Below are positions 50,569 through 59,205 of a DNA stretch of 64,000 nucleotides, piece by piece. The stretch covers positions 62,001 to 126,000 of the forward strand of contig MGXR01000017.1 in NCBI GenBank assembly GCA_001801425.1, read 5' to 3'. How positions within the stretch are numbered: the first letter of the stretch is position 1; the number at the start of each line of letters is the position of its first letter. The translations under genes and the position numbers were made by a program. Origin of the DNA: Gammaproteobacteria bacterium RIFCSPHIGHO2_02_FULL_42_43 (lineage in GTDB: Bacteria > Pseudomonadota > Gammaproteobacteria > Coxiellales > Coxiellaceae). The notes below the pieces were generated by a model. It was not told where the DNA came from and ran no database searches. It worked only from the letters and a program-made list of their open reading frames with translations.

Positions 50569-51318
50569 ATGATTCCATATCAAAAATTTAAAAATGAATG
50601 TGTGCAAGAAATTTCCTCTCAAGGATCCGATCTGTCTTTGACTCAATTATCTCAAGTCTGGTTAAATCAATCAGTGACTAGAAAATATTCATATCATTTC
50701 GAATGGATGGGTCGCCCCATCATTCAATATCCACAAGATATTATTGCTATGCAAGAACTCATCTGGATAATTAAACCCGATTTAATTATTGAGACCGGGA
50801 TTGCGCACGGTGGTTCATTGATTTTTTCAGCATCGATGTTGGAATTAAATGCGATATGCGGTGGCCCGCGCGATGCCACCGCGTTGGGAATTGATATCGA
50901 TATACGAGCTCACAATCGCGAAGCAATCGAAGCTCACCCGTTGTTTAAGCGAATATCAATGATTGAGGGATCTTCTATCGACTCCGATATTGTTAATCAA
51001 GTAAAAGAAAAAGCGGTTGGCAAAAAGAATATTTTGGTTTGTCTCGACAGCAATCACACGCACGATCATGTGCTTGCTGAGCTTGAAGCTTACGCACCGC
51101 TCACCTCAATTGGAAGTTATTGTGTTGTCTTCGACACCATCATTGAAGATCTTCTTGAGGACACTTTTCCAGATAGACCGTGGTCTCGTGGAAATAATCC
51201 AAAATCAGCTGTTAATGAATATCTCAAAACACACCCTGAATTTGTGATCAACAAGGAAATTGACAGTAAGTTATTAATTAGTGTTGCGCCGGGTGGGTAT
51301 TTAAAACGGGTAAAATAG
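50569..51318 (+). CDS. CmcI-family (cephalosporin hydroxylase-type) SAM-dependent methyltransferase
   Basis: This 249-residue protein is of the CmcI/rhamnosyl-O-methyltransferase type. The SAM segment IIETGIAHGGSLIFSASML, the metal-type ALGIDIDIRAH, LVCLDSNHTHDHVLAELE, and the late PWSRGNNPKSAV mark the family. Such enzymes O-methylate sugars or small molecules. The frame extends upstream to 50500, but AAGGG 5 bases before the ATG at 50569 decides the start. It is the last gene of the rightward CDP-sugar operon and converges on pseI with a gap of 3 bases. Confidence 0.85.
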   Translation: MIPYQKFKNECVQEISSQGSDLSLTQLSQVWLNQSVTRKYSYHFEWMGRPIIQYPQDIIAMQELIWIIKPDLIIETGIAHGGSLIFSASMLELNAICGGPRDATALGIDIDIRAHNREAIEAHPLFKRISMIEGSSIDSDIVNQVKEKAVGKKNILVCLDSNHTHDHVLAELEAYAPLTSIGSYCVVFDTIIEDLLEDTFPDRPWSRGNNPKSAVNEYLKTHPEFVINKEIDSKLLISVAPGGYLKRVK

Positions 51319-51321
51319 CAT

Positions 51322-52371
51322 TTAGATAAAAACATCCCACGCAACAGGCTGACCTCGCTTAATGTTTTTTTTAATCGCTCTACCTATGATGTCAAAATAA
51401 TGCTTTGGTGCTAAACCATAGCCTGGTCTAATGCAACGAATATCGTCTTGCGTGATTATTTTTCCTTCTGACAAATCCCTCACAAAATAAATTGAACGTC
51501 GAAACTGTTTAGATTTTTCCTCCGCTAAATTTTTTTCATATTTTACGCTGCCCAATGCTTCCCATGCGCGCTCTGATTCTTCTGTCAGCATTTTAAATTC
51601 ATGTGGCTCTAACGAAAAATCAGAATCAACACCGCCATCTGCTCTACATAATGTAAAATGTTTTTCGATGACTGTTGCACCTAATGCTGCAGCTGCAAGC
51701 GCAACACCAATTCCCATCGTGTGATCAGATATTCCAACCTGACAATCAAACATTTTAGATAAATGAGGAATTATTTTTAAATTCGCATCTTCTGTGCGAG
51801 CAGGATAAGCACTTGTACATTTTAATAAAACTAAATTTTCACAACCGTTATCTCGCAATGTATTTACCATTAATTGCAAATCTTGCAAGTCAGCCATACC
51901 CGTTGAAACAATGACGGGTTTCCCCGTTTGAGCAACTTTCTTTAATAAATGAATATCCGTATTTTCAAATGATGCAATTTTATAAGCTGGCACATTCAGT
52001 GATTCTAAAAAGTCTACTGCTGTTTCATCAAATGGGGTACTAAAACAAATTAACCCTAATTCTTTCGCATGCTGCATAATAGGCGCGTGCCATTCCCAGG
52101 GTGTGTGTGCTTCCTTGTATAGATCATATAGATGACGCCCAAACCACAAGCTCTTTGGATCGGTAATTCTAAATCCATCCAAGTCTACATTTAACGTCAT
52201 GGTATCTGCAGTATAGGTTTGTAACTTAATAGCGTCCGCACCTGCTTTCGCCGCTGCATCTACGATTTCTAATGCGCGATCTAATGATTGATTATGGTTA
52301 CCAGACATTTCGGCGATGCAAAACGGTTTATGCGCATTACCAATTTTTCGATCTTGAATACAGAACCCCAT
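51322..52371 (-). CDS. pseI: Pseudaminic acid synthase
   Basis: PseI condenses 2,4-diacetamido-2,4,6-trideoxy-altrose (or a formyl analogue) with PEP. The 349-residue NeuB-family protein has IAEMSGNHNQSLDRAL, the IKLQTYTADTMTL block, FSTPFDETAVDFLESL, KIASFENTDI, GISDHTMGIG and VIEKHFTLCRADGGVDSDFSLEP, all PseI-like rather than NeuB-like. A C-terminal SAF domain (about 290-349) is present. It is last in the pse operon. It differs from the NeuB-type protein at 9714, which supports two different nonulosonates. Confidence 0.93.
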   Translation of the reverse strand: MGFCIQDRKIGNAHKPFCIAEMSGNHNQSLDRALEIVDAAAKAGADAIKLQTYTADTMTLNVDLDGFRITDPKSLWFGRHLYDLYKEAHTPWEWHAPIMQHAKELGLICFSTPFDETAVDFLESLNVPAYKIASFENTDIHLLKKVAQTGKPVIVSTGMADLQDLQLMVNTLRDNGCENLVLLKCTSAYPARTEDANLKIIPHLSKMFDCQVGISDHTMGIGVALAAAALGATVIEKHFTLCRADGGVDSDFSLEPHEFKMLTEESERAWEALGSVKYEKNLAEEKSKQFRRSIYFVRDLSEGKIITQDDIRCIRPGYGLAPKHYFDIIGRAIKKNIKRGQPVAWDVFI

Positions 52372-52374
52372 GCA

Positions 52375-53028
52375 TTAAACCTTTTGTTTTTCAATTTTAA
52401 TAACGTATTTACATCCGAGGTACTCAAAATATGCTGGATATTTTTCATTATCGACAACGCGCAGCAAGTTAAACAATTCTTGCAGTGTTTTATCTTTATC
52501 TAGCTCGCTATCAGACGACAGACGTTTCTTATAGAAACTACTCTCACCCGATTGTATCCTTGCAGTTCGCACAACAACGTCATAATAAGCTACAAATTGA
52601 AAACACAGGCGAATAGTAAAATCTGCCTGAACAATACGCATTTCCTCAATCAATTCATGTCCTGCAAACTGTATTATCTCCTGCAAATAAATTTTTCCAC
52701 TATCTAGTGCTTCATCCGCTTCAAATAGCGTCATCGGAATATCATTTCTCCCTTCTAGAATCTGCCACGTTAACGGAGACCAACCTTTTCCCAAAGGTAA
52801 TGCGCTACCGTGCACAACCAAATTATGGCGGTGCTGATTCAATATTTTTTTGGGTACAATTTTTGAAAAACTTAAATAAAAAACAATATCGCTTGGTTGT
52901 AATAATATTAAATCATGAATCAACACAACCTCAGCAGCATATTCTTTTAATTTTGCTACCAACGTATCAATGTAGCTGTTCAGCCAACTCGATTTATCGG
53001 TAACAATACTAATACGACTGAATCGCAT
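52375..53028 (-). CDS. Formyltransferase-like protein of pseudaminic acid pathway
   Basis: The fold is that of methionyl-tRNA-formyltransferase-like sugar N-formyltransferases: HNLVVHGSALPLGKGWSPLTWQILEG with the catalytic His and LDSGKIYLQ with the catalytic Asp. Comparable proteins lie in other pse clusters, where they probably formylate the 4-amino group in place of acetylation by PseH. The usual Asn before the His is Val here, as I believe is common in this branch. AAGGGG lies 6 bases before the ATG at 53028 (217 residues). The frame is open to 53046. It overlaps pseG by 20 bases. Confidence 0.8.
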   Translation of the reverse strand: MRFSRISIVTDKSSWLNSYIDTLVAKLKEYAAEVVLIHDLILLQPSDIVFYLSFSKIVPKKILNQHRHNLVVHGSALPLGKGWSPLTWQILEGRNDIPMTLFEADEALDSGKIYLQEIIQFAGHELIEEMRIVQADFTIRLCFQFVAYYDVVVRTARIQSGESSFYKKRLSSDSELDKDKTLQELFNLLRVVDNEKYPAYFEYLGCKYVIKIEKQKV

Positions 53029-54088
53029 CAACCACCCCTTCCGCACCTTGGTAATTTAAAAATAACCGGAAACCAGCTGACAACATCCGATCCCGTTTTT
53101 CAAATGTCAATGAACGTAACTTTGATGATAACGCTGAAACATGCTCAATAAAAATATGCGCTCCTGCTGCTGCGACATCACTGCAAATCTGATACTGATT
53201 CTCAGCAAGCGAAAACACAATCGACGGAATACCTGCGAAACAACGTTCATATACGCCAGATCCACCAGAACCAATCACCAAATCCGATTTCATCAACAAA
53301 TCCGTGAAATAGAGAGGCGTAAAGTGCACTGCAATATTAGAATATGTTTTACAAAAATCCTTAACATCGTCGCCATGCACATTAGCGGGACCTAAAATAA
53401 CATCTAGATTATAATTTAATATTAATTTGCTTTTCTCTAATTGCTGTAATACCTGTAGCGTCATATTCTTTGAATCAGCCCCGCCCATGAGTATAGTGAT
53501 ATTTGAAAGTGGTGTAGTTTTTTTTCGTAACTGAACTCTTCTTTCATGTAATGCCAATATTTCTGGGCGAATGAGCGCGTACACTGGTCCTAATAGTTGT
53601 TTGCAGCGCGTTGACGCAAATGATTGATAGCGTATTTTAGCATTCAAATAATAATTTTGATCCAGCAAGATATCGCATACATGTTTTCGATTTGCTAAAT
53701 CATCAATAACCATTAGGTGTTTGCTGTTTCGCCTCAATGAAAGTTCCCAATCACCACCCAGAGCATAATGATCTACGATCATCCAATCCAGGTATATTTT
53801 TATTCGATTCGATACCTCATCGGCATCCTGCGTTTCACTGACCCACAACCAATTTGAATACCGGTCAGATAAAACCTGTGCTGCATATCGCTCTTTTTCA
53901 AAAAATGGCAGCAAACACACATTAAATTTCTCGGTAGCGATATACGGTGTCATATTACCTGGATAATCTCGACAAACAAACAAAACTTCATGACCTGCGC
54001 GTCGCAACGCATTCGCTAATGTTAAGCATCGCATCACATGACCAGAACCAATAACAACAGAAGCATCAACGCGAATGCCAATATTCAT
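53009..54088 (-). CDS. pseG: UDP-2,4-diacetamido-2,4,6-trideoxy-altropyranose hydrolase
   Basis: PseG removes UDP from the pathway intermediate to give the free sugar for PseI. The 359-residue GT-B-like protein starts with IRVDASVVIGSGHVMRCLTLANALRRAGHEV, the hallmark with the catalytic His, followed by VIDDLANR, LLDQNY, TILMGGADSKN and GSGGSGVYERCFAGIPSI. Overlaps with pseF (23 bases) and the formyltransferase gene (20 bases) show operon membership. No unusual features are seen. Confidence 0.93.
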   Translation of the reverse strand: MNIGIRVDASVVIGSGHVMRCLTLANALRRAGHEVLFVCRDYPGNMTPYIATEKFNVCLLPFFEKERYAAQVLSDRYSNWLWVSETQDADEVSNRIKIYLDWMIVDHYALGGDWELSLRRNSKHLMVIDDLANRKHVCDILLDQNYYLNAKIRYQSFASTRCKQLLGPVYALIRPEILALHERRVQLRKKTTPLSNITILMGGADSKNMTLQVLQQLEKSKLILNYNLDVILGPANVHGDDVKDFCKTYSNIAVHFTPLYFTDLLMKSDLVIGSGGSGVYERCFAGIPSIVFSLAENQYQICSDVAAAGAHIFIEHVSALSSKLRSLTFEKRDRMLSAGFRLFLNYQGAEGVVDAIQSY

Positions 54089-54755
54089 ACTTATACTCTG
54101 CTAACTGCCAATCAGATAACATATCAATATCTTGCACATGCGTTTCTGGCAAAATAATTGCCTCCATTTCACCCTGTAATAATTGTTTATTCTTTAAAAA
54201 AGATACTGTGCGCATCCAATAAAATTGACCTGCATCATGATAGCTTGGTGTCAAATCTTGCGAACGAGTTAGCGCATGTGCTGAATCCAAAAAGTGAATT
54301 CTTTCGTTTTTAAAATGCAACGCTCGCTGAACTGGAAAAGAATATTTTACCACAGGAAAAACTACCGACAACGCTGAATTATTTTTCAATTTTATAAAAG
54401 CCTCCAGCAATCGCTCCCTTGTTAAAAAGGGCGCTGTTGGATATAAACAACAGAGATATTTAAAATATTTTTTATTTTTTCGATATTGATTAACCACCTC
54501 AAACAGTACTTCTGCTGTTGTTGCAAAATCATCGGCGGTTTCTTTTGAGCGCATAAATGGCACTTTAGCACCATATTTTTTCGATATTTCCGCAATTTCA
54601 TCATCATCCGTTGAAACCATTACTTCATCAAAACAATTTGAATTCAACGCGGCTTCAATGGAGTATGCAATAATTGGTTTCCCACAAAATTCTTTTATAT
54701 TTTTTCGAGGAATACGCTTGCTTCCGCCACGCGCAGTAATCACTGCTAAATTCAT
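54066..54755 (-). CDS. pseF: Pseudaminic acid cytidylyltransferase
   Basis: PseF couples CTP and pseudaminic acid to CMP-Pse. The 229-residue protein has the CTP motif ITARGGSKRIPRKNIKEFCGKPIIAYSI, VSTDDDEIAEI, LYPTAPFLT, the TPSYHDAGQFYWMRT block and VQDIDMLSDWQLAEYKY at the end, all of the PseF type. It overlaps pseC by 4 bases and pseG by 23 bases. It is only distantly similar to the cytidylyltransferase at 13387, in keeping with separate acids. Confidence 0.94.
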   Translation of the reverse strand: MNLAVITARGGSKRIPRKNIKEFCGKPIIAYSIEAALNSNCFDEVMVSTDDDEIAEISKKYGAKVPFMRSKETADDFATTAEVLFEVVNQYRKNKKYFKYLCCLYPTAPFLTRERLLEAFIKLKNNSALSVVFPVVKYSFPVQRALHFKNERIHFLDSAHALTRSQDLTPSYHDAGQFYWMRTVSFLKNKQLLQGEMEAIILPETHVQDIDMLSDWQLAEYKYEYWHSR

Positions 54756-55891
54756 GTCAAGCTACCATTTAATTTTTCAATAATGAACTCTTGAGATTCT
54801 TCATTTAAATCAAAGAATATCGGCAATGAAATGGCGCGTGAATAATATTGTTCTGCAATTGGAAAATCACCGAATCGAAAACCCATTTTTTGATAATAAG
54901 GCTGTATGTGAACGGGAATATAGTGAACATTCACACCAACCCCCGCCTCTCGAAGTTGATTAAAAACATGGGTCCTTTGCTCTGATTGAATCACATACAA
55001 ATGCCAACTCGATTGCTCTAGTTCATGTTGTAACGGTAATTGAATGGGCAGGCCCGATAATCTCTCGTGATAACGCTTTGCCAGATATCGTCTACGCTCA
55101 ATAAATTTTTCAATATTTTTTAGTTGCGTCAAGCCCAATGCTGCTTGAATGTCAGTTAAACGATAATTATAACCCAGATCTATTTGTTGATAATACCAAG
55201 CGCCTTCAGAACACTTGGTCATATCATCTGAATTTCGTGTCACGCCATGACTTCGAAGCATTCTCATTTTTTCCGATAAATGGCGCTGATTGGTAATAGC
55301 CATTCCACCCTCGCCGGTCGTAATAATTTTCACAGGATGAAAACTAAATACAACGATATCAGAATATTCGCATGAACCTACTTTTTTATCGTGATAGCTT
55401 GCACCAATCGCATGAGATGCATCTTCGATAACGAAACATCCATACTGTTTTGCAAGTTTAGAAATTTTTTCCATATCGCAAGATTGACCTGCAAAATGCA
55501 CGGGCATAATAATTTTCGGCAACTTTTCCTTTTTTTTAGCGTCCCTCAGCTTTTCTTCCAAAGCTATTGGACACATATTGAACGTCCTTGGATCGATATC
55601 AACAAAATCAACTGAGGCGCCACAATACAAGGCGCAATTTGCGGAAGCTAAAAAAGTATTAGGTGATGTCCACAATATATCTTGATGGCTCAAATCCAAT
55701 GCGCGACACGCTAAATGCAAAGCAGCGGTCGCATTACACGCACTAACTGCATACTTTGCATTAACATATTTAGCTATGGCTTGCTCGAATTTATCAACAG
55801 TTGGGCCTTGCGTTAACCAATCAGATTTTAAAATTTCTGTCACTGAATCGATATCATCTTTATTGATTGTTTGACGACCGTATGGAATCAT
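54752..55891 (-). CDS. pseC: UDP-4-amino-4,6-dideoxy-N-acetyl-altrosamine transaminase
   Basis: PseC aminates the 4-keto product of PseB. The 379-residue PLP enzyme begins MIPYGRQTINKDDIDSV, with AVSACNATAALHLACRAL, VHFAGQSCDM, IEDASHAIGA, and the lysine in VFSFHPVKIITTGEGG. The YNYRLTDIQAALGLTQL segment is also conserved. Overlaps of 4 bases with both neighbours place it between pseB and pseF. The GEGG form agrees with 4-amination. Confidence 0.94.
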   Translation of the reverse strand: MIPYGRQTINKDDIDSVTEILKSDWLTQGPTVDKFEQAIAKYVNAKYAVSACNATAALHLACRALDLSHQDILWTSPNTFLASANCALYCGASVDFVDIDPRTFNMCPIALEEKLRDAKKKEKLPKIIMPVHFAGQSCDMEKISKLAKQYGCFVIEDASHAIGASYHDKKVGSCEYSDIVVFSFHPVKIITTGEGGMAITNQRHLSEKMRMLRSHGVTRNSDDMTKCSEGAWYYQQIDLGYNYRLTDIQAALGLTQLKNIEKFIERRRYLAKRYHERLSGLPIQLPLQHELEQSSWHLYVIQSEQRTHVFNQLREAGVGVNVHYIPVHIQPYYQKMGFRFGDFPIAEQYYSRAISLPIFFDLNEESQEFIIEKLNGSLT

Positions 55892-56892
55892 GTTGTCACC
55901 GTTTGATGATACAATTCAGTAAGTTCATCGATTGTTAAAAAATGTGGGTTTGTTTCAGAATTATATTCAAAGTCATCATTTTTATTAGGAAAGCCTTCCT
56001 CACTCAATTTATTGCAATAATAATTATTTTCTTTGATAAATTGAATTGCTGGACGCAACACATAGTGATCTGGAAATTCAACCACGAGTCGAGCTTCATC
56101 CTTCGGGCACATCACTTCATGCAATTTTTCACCTGGCCGAATGCCAACCGAGTGTTGTGAAAGATGGGGAGCAAGCGCCGATGCCAAATCGGTAATGCGA
56201 ATAGACGGAATTTTTGGCACAAAAATCTCACCACCCTGCATTCGACAAAAACTCTTAAATACAAACTGAATTCCTTTTTCCAACGACAACCAAAAACGTG
56301 TCATGCGCACGTCGGTGATTGGCAATGACATTACACCTTGCTGAATTAACTTTTCAAAATAGGGCAAAACAGAACCGCGCGATCCAGAGACATTACCATA
56401 GCGCACCACAGAAAATGTCGTTTGGTGTCCACCAGCAATATTATTCCCCGCGATAAATAATTTATCAGATGCTAATTTTGATGCGCCATATAAATTAATG
56501 GGATTCACTGCTTTGTCAGTTGACAACGCAATCACTTTTTCAACCTCATTAGCAAGGGCTGCCTGAATCACATTTTGCGCACCATTTACATTCGTTTTCA
56601 TGCACTCCATTGGGTTGTATTCTGCCGCAGGCACCTGCTTTAATGCGGCTGCGTGAATGACATAATCGATGCCGCGCATTGCTTGCGTTAACCGTTCACT
56701 ATCGCGCACATCACCCAAAAAATATCGCATTTCCGGAAAATGAAATTTTTGATTCATTTCATATTGTTTTAATTCATCGCGAGAAAAAATTACCACTCTT
56801 TTGGGAGTATAATTTTCAAAAAGCATTTGGATGCATTGATATCCAAACGATCCTGTTCCGCCTGTGATGAGAATAGATTTGTTATTAAACAC
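55888..56892 (-). CDS. pseB: UDP-N-acetylglucosamine 4,6-dehydratase (inverting)
   Basis: PseB converts UDP-GlcNAc to the 4-keto-6-deoxy-L-arabino intermediate, the first step to pseudaminic acid. FNNKSILITGGTGSFG is at the N-terminus, then HAAALKQVPAAEYNPMECMKTN, STDKAVNPINLYGASK (Tyr-x3-Lys) and RYGNVSGSRGSVLP. The frame is open to 57147, but the normal family start is Met-Phe-Asn-Asn, which corresponds to a GTG at 56892. The longer version would add 85 unusual residues crossing a tandem repeat. I use 56892 (334 residues), with some doubt, as no strong ribosome site is seen. Confidence 0.9.
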   Translation of the reverse strand: MFNNKSILITGGTGSFGYQCIQMLFENYTPKRVVIFSRDELKQYEMNQKFHFPEMRYFLGDVRDSERLTQAMRGIDYVIHAAALKQVPAAEYNPMECMKTNVNGAQNVIQAALANEVEKVIALSTDKAVNPINLYGASKLASDKLFIAGNNIAGGHQTTFSVVRYGNVSGSRGSVLPYFEKLIQQGVMSLPITDVRMTRFWLSLEKGIQFVFKSFCRMQGGEIFVPKIPSIRITDLASALAPHLSQHSVGIRPGEKLHEVMCPKDEARLVVEFPDHYVLRPAIQFIKENNYYCNKLSEEGFPNKNDDFEYNSETNPHFLTIDELTELYHQTVTT

Positions 56893-56915
56893 GTCTCTTT
56901 TCCGATAAGGATATT

Positions 56916-56985
56916 GGTAGTGTAACTTTCTTTCTGAAAATTTCAATACTGGTAGTGTAACCTTCTTTTTGAAAATTTCAATTTT
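56916..56985. repeat. Two tandem 35-base direct repeats upstream of pseB
   Basis: 56916-56950 and 56951-56985 are direct repeats with about four mismatches, beginning GGTAGTGTAA and containing TGAAAATTTCAA, itself an inverted repeat. They lie in the 504-base gap 56893-57396 between divergent pseB and the LIC12162-type gene. They may be operator sites for regulation of the pse operon, or slipped-strand duplication. The rest of the gap shows no recognisable gene; the 73-codon open frame at 57186 has no known features. Confidence 0.6.
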
Positions 56986-57396
56986 TCTAAACATGCCGCC
57001 AATTTTTATTTTGATTGTTGCAATCAGAGGAACATCGGTGCTATATTGCCTCGATTGATTTTTGCACCAGGGATTCAAAGCGTAGCCTATATTCTCAAAG
57101 AAAATAGAGAAAATTGAGTTGTAGAACCAATTTATGGATATAAACATAAAATACCCGCAATTACTTTTTTTAAAAGAATCAAAAAATGTGTCTCCATACA
57201 GGGAAGATCTTTAGTATACCTGCGTTTTTAAAATTCACCCTTCACGAATCAATGCGGGATGAGGAAGCATTACAAAAAATAGGGATACCAGATAGACTAT
57301 ATTTTTACCAAAATACTGCTAGTTTTGTAAGATTAAACTCGTTTTTTGCGTTAAAAATAACTGGCATTGGAAATGCGAGCAGCGCTAAAAAAAGAA

Positions 57397-59205
57397 ATGA
57401 AAATTAACGACACGTTTCTTGTCATGTCGAGCTTGCCAGAGTTTTGTGATAATTCAAAACCATGTGTTTATTTAGGCGAATGGTGTTTATCCTGGGAAGA
57501 AAAAATATCTAAAAACTTTCATGGTAAAGCTATATTTTCAGATTCGCTTGTTAATAAAATAAATTCTATACATGGTTTCAATTACACAATAAAAATATAT
57601 GAGGCGTTATTACCAAAACTCTCACAATGGTTAAACACCGTTCATCATCTCCAATATTCTTTGCGTTATTGGCGCATCATCATTGGCCCGTTCTTATTGT
57701 TATATATCCAGACTGTCTATCATCGATTCATGTTATTAAAAAAAGCTCATACGGCATATTCAAATTTAAATACTATCGGATTAACTTCCTCTTCATTTGT
57801 AACACCTGATGACACCGATGATTTCTTGTATCTGGCCGGGCATAGCGATGGATGGAATCATCAGCTCCTGACGCAATTATGGAATTTAACATTTCAACCA
57901 ATATCGCGCAACCGAGATTATTTTTGGGATCCGGAGCTAAAACAACGTCATGCCAATGCACAGGAAATCACCCGCTACAAAATCCGAACCAAAATCCAAA
58001 TTCACCTAATCAAGCTACTGATCAAAATAACTGGAAAAAGGGTAACTGGGCTACATAACACTGACATTATTTTTTGCGGAAAATGGAATTTACTTAAAAT
58101 ATTCCTGCTCTCTAAATTGAAGGCGTTGCCACTATTTGAAGTATTGCCTAAACAAATTTTATCTCATAAAAAAAAAGCTATTAGCAAGGTGATTCGCAAT
58201 GAACTTGGCAGCATTGAAGTCAAAGGTAGTTTTTCTAAATTAATACTGGAAACACTGAAGATCAATTTACCACTTAATTTTCTAGAATCCTACCAAAATG
58301 CTAACGAAGAAAGTCAGCGATGTTTTCCATATAAATTAAATACTGTATTTACACTAAGCTTAATAGAAAATGACAAAATGAAATTCTGGGCGGCAAGACA
58401 GGTTGAGGCTGGCGGAAAGCTAGTTACTATGCAGCACGGCGGATGCTACGGACACTATAGTTTTTCAACATACGAAAACATAGAACGAGAAAATACGGAT
58501 GCATTTATTTCCTGGGGATGGTCGGACAATGGGAAAAAAATAATTCCATCTCCAGGTGTATTTATCTCAAAACTTATCGAAGAGAATAGAAAAAATCCTA
58601 GAAGCGAAGAGTGCCATTTGATTTTATGGTCTGTGACAGAACCAACGAGTCGCTATTTAACATACTTCTCTGCCTTTCCGGTCACAACAACCATGTACCC
58701 CTATTTGAAATGGCAGGAGCGATTTTTAGCAGCAGTAAAAACAGATGTATTGAATGAGATATTGTTTAGACCACGACAAACACGTCAATGGCATCACTAC
58801 ATTGTATCCAGATGGAAAACACTTAAAATTGATACAGAAAATGAAAAAGAGGCCTTTTTTAACAGATTAAAAAATACAAAAATCTTGGTGGTGGATAACC
58901 TTAATACGACTTTTCTATATGGGTTAGCACTTAACATTCCGACGATTTTATTTTGGGAAAAAAATTCTTATCCAATTCGCAAAGAGGCGAAACCATTTTT
59001 TGAGTTATTGCAGAATGCTAAAATTTATCATGATTCTCCAGAGTCCGCCGCAACACTACTCAATAATGTCGCTGAAAATCCTGCTTCGTGGTGGAGTAAT
59101 CGAGTAGTGCAAAACGCGAGGGAGAAATTTTGTGATACTTATATAAAAACTTCAGATCATGCGTTGAGAGAGTGGGCAAAAATTTTGATAACCATTCAAA
59201 CGTAA
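57397..59205 (+). CDS. LIC12162-family putative transferase (TIGR04331)
   Basis: This long protein (about 602 residues) matches the LIC12162 family of polysaccharide loci: SSLPEFCDNSKPCVYLGEWCL at the start, LVTMQHGGCYGHY with MQHGG from residue 345, ENTDAFISWGWSD and, late, DNLNTTFLYGLALNIPTILFWEKN. These are thought to be glycosyl- or other transferases of GT-B-like fold. A strongly hydrophobic segment at about 93-110 could reach the membrane. ATG 57397 is chosen over an upstream one at 57367; ribosome sites are weak for both. It converges on the WbpM-type gene with a 10-base overlap. Confidence 0.75.
   Translation: MKINDTFLVMSSLPEFCDNSKPCVYLGEWCLSWEEKISKNFHGKAIFSDSLVNKINSIHGFNYTIKIYEALLPKLSQWLNTVHHLQYSLRYWRIIIGPFLLLYIQTVYHRFMLLKKAHTAYSNLNTIGLTSSSFVTPDDTDDFLYLAGHSDGWNHQLLTQLWNLTFQPISRNRDYFWDPELKQRHANAQEITRYKIRTKIQIHLIKLLIKITGKRVTGLHNTDIIFCGKWNLLKIFLLSKLKALPLFEVLPKQILSHKKKAISKVIRNELGSIEVKGSFSKLILETLKINLPLNFLESYQNANEESQRCFPYKLNTVFTLSLIENDKMKFWAARQVEAGGKLVTMQHGGCYGHYSFSTYENIERENTDAFISWGWSDNGKKIIPSPGVFISKLIEENRKNPRSEECHLILWSVTEPTSRYLTYFSAFPVTTTMYPYLKWQERFLAAVKTDVLNEILFRPRQTRQWHHYIVSRWKTLKIDTENEKEAFFNRLKNTKILVVDNLNTTFLYGLALNIPTILFWEKNSYPIRKEAKPFFELLQNAKIYHDSPESAATLLNNVAENPASWWSNRVVQNAREKFCDTYIKTSDHALREWAKILITIQT

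Noticed and set aside
56893-57147. 85-residue N-terminal extension of PseB
   Set aside because: The extension is not found in the family, crosses a tandem repeat and would place the start far upstream. The GTG at 56892 gives the normal N-terminus.
57186-57407. 73-codon plus-strand open frame in the pseB/LIC12162 gap
   Set aside because: No ribosome site, no family resemblance, and it overlaps the start of the real gene at 57397. Treated as non-coding.
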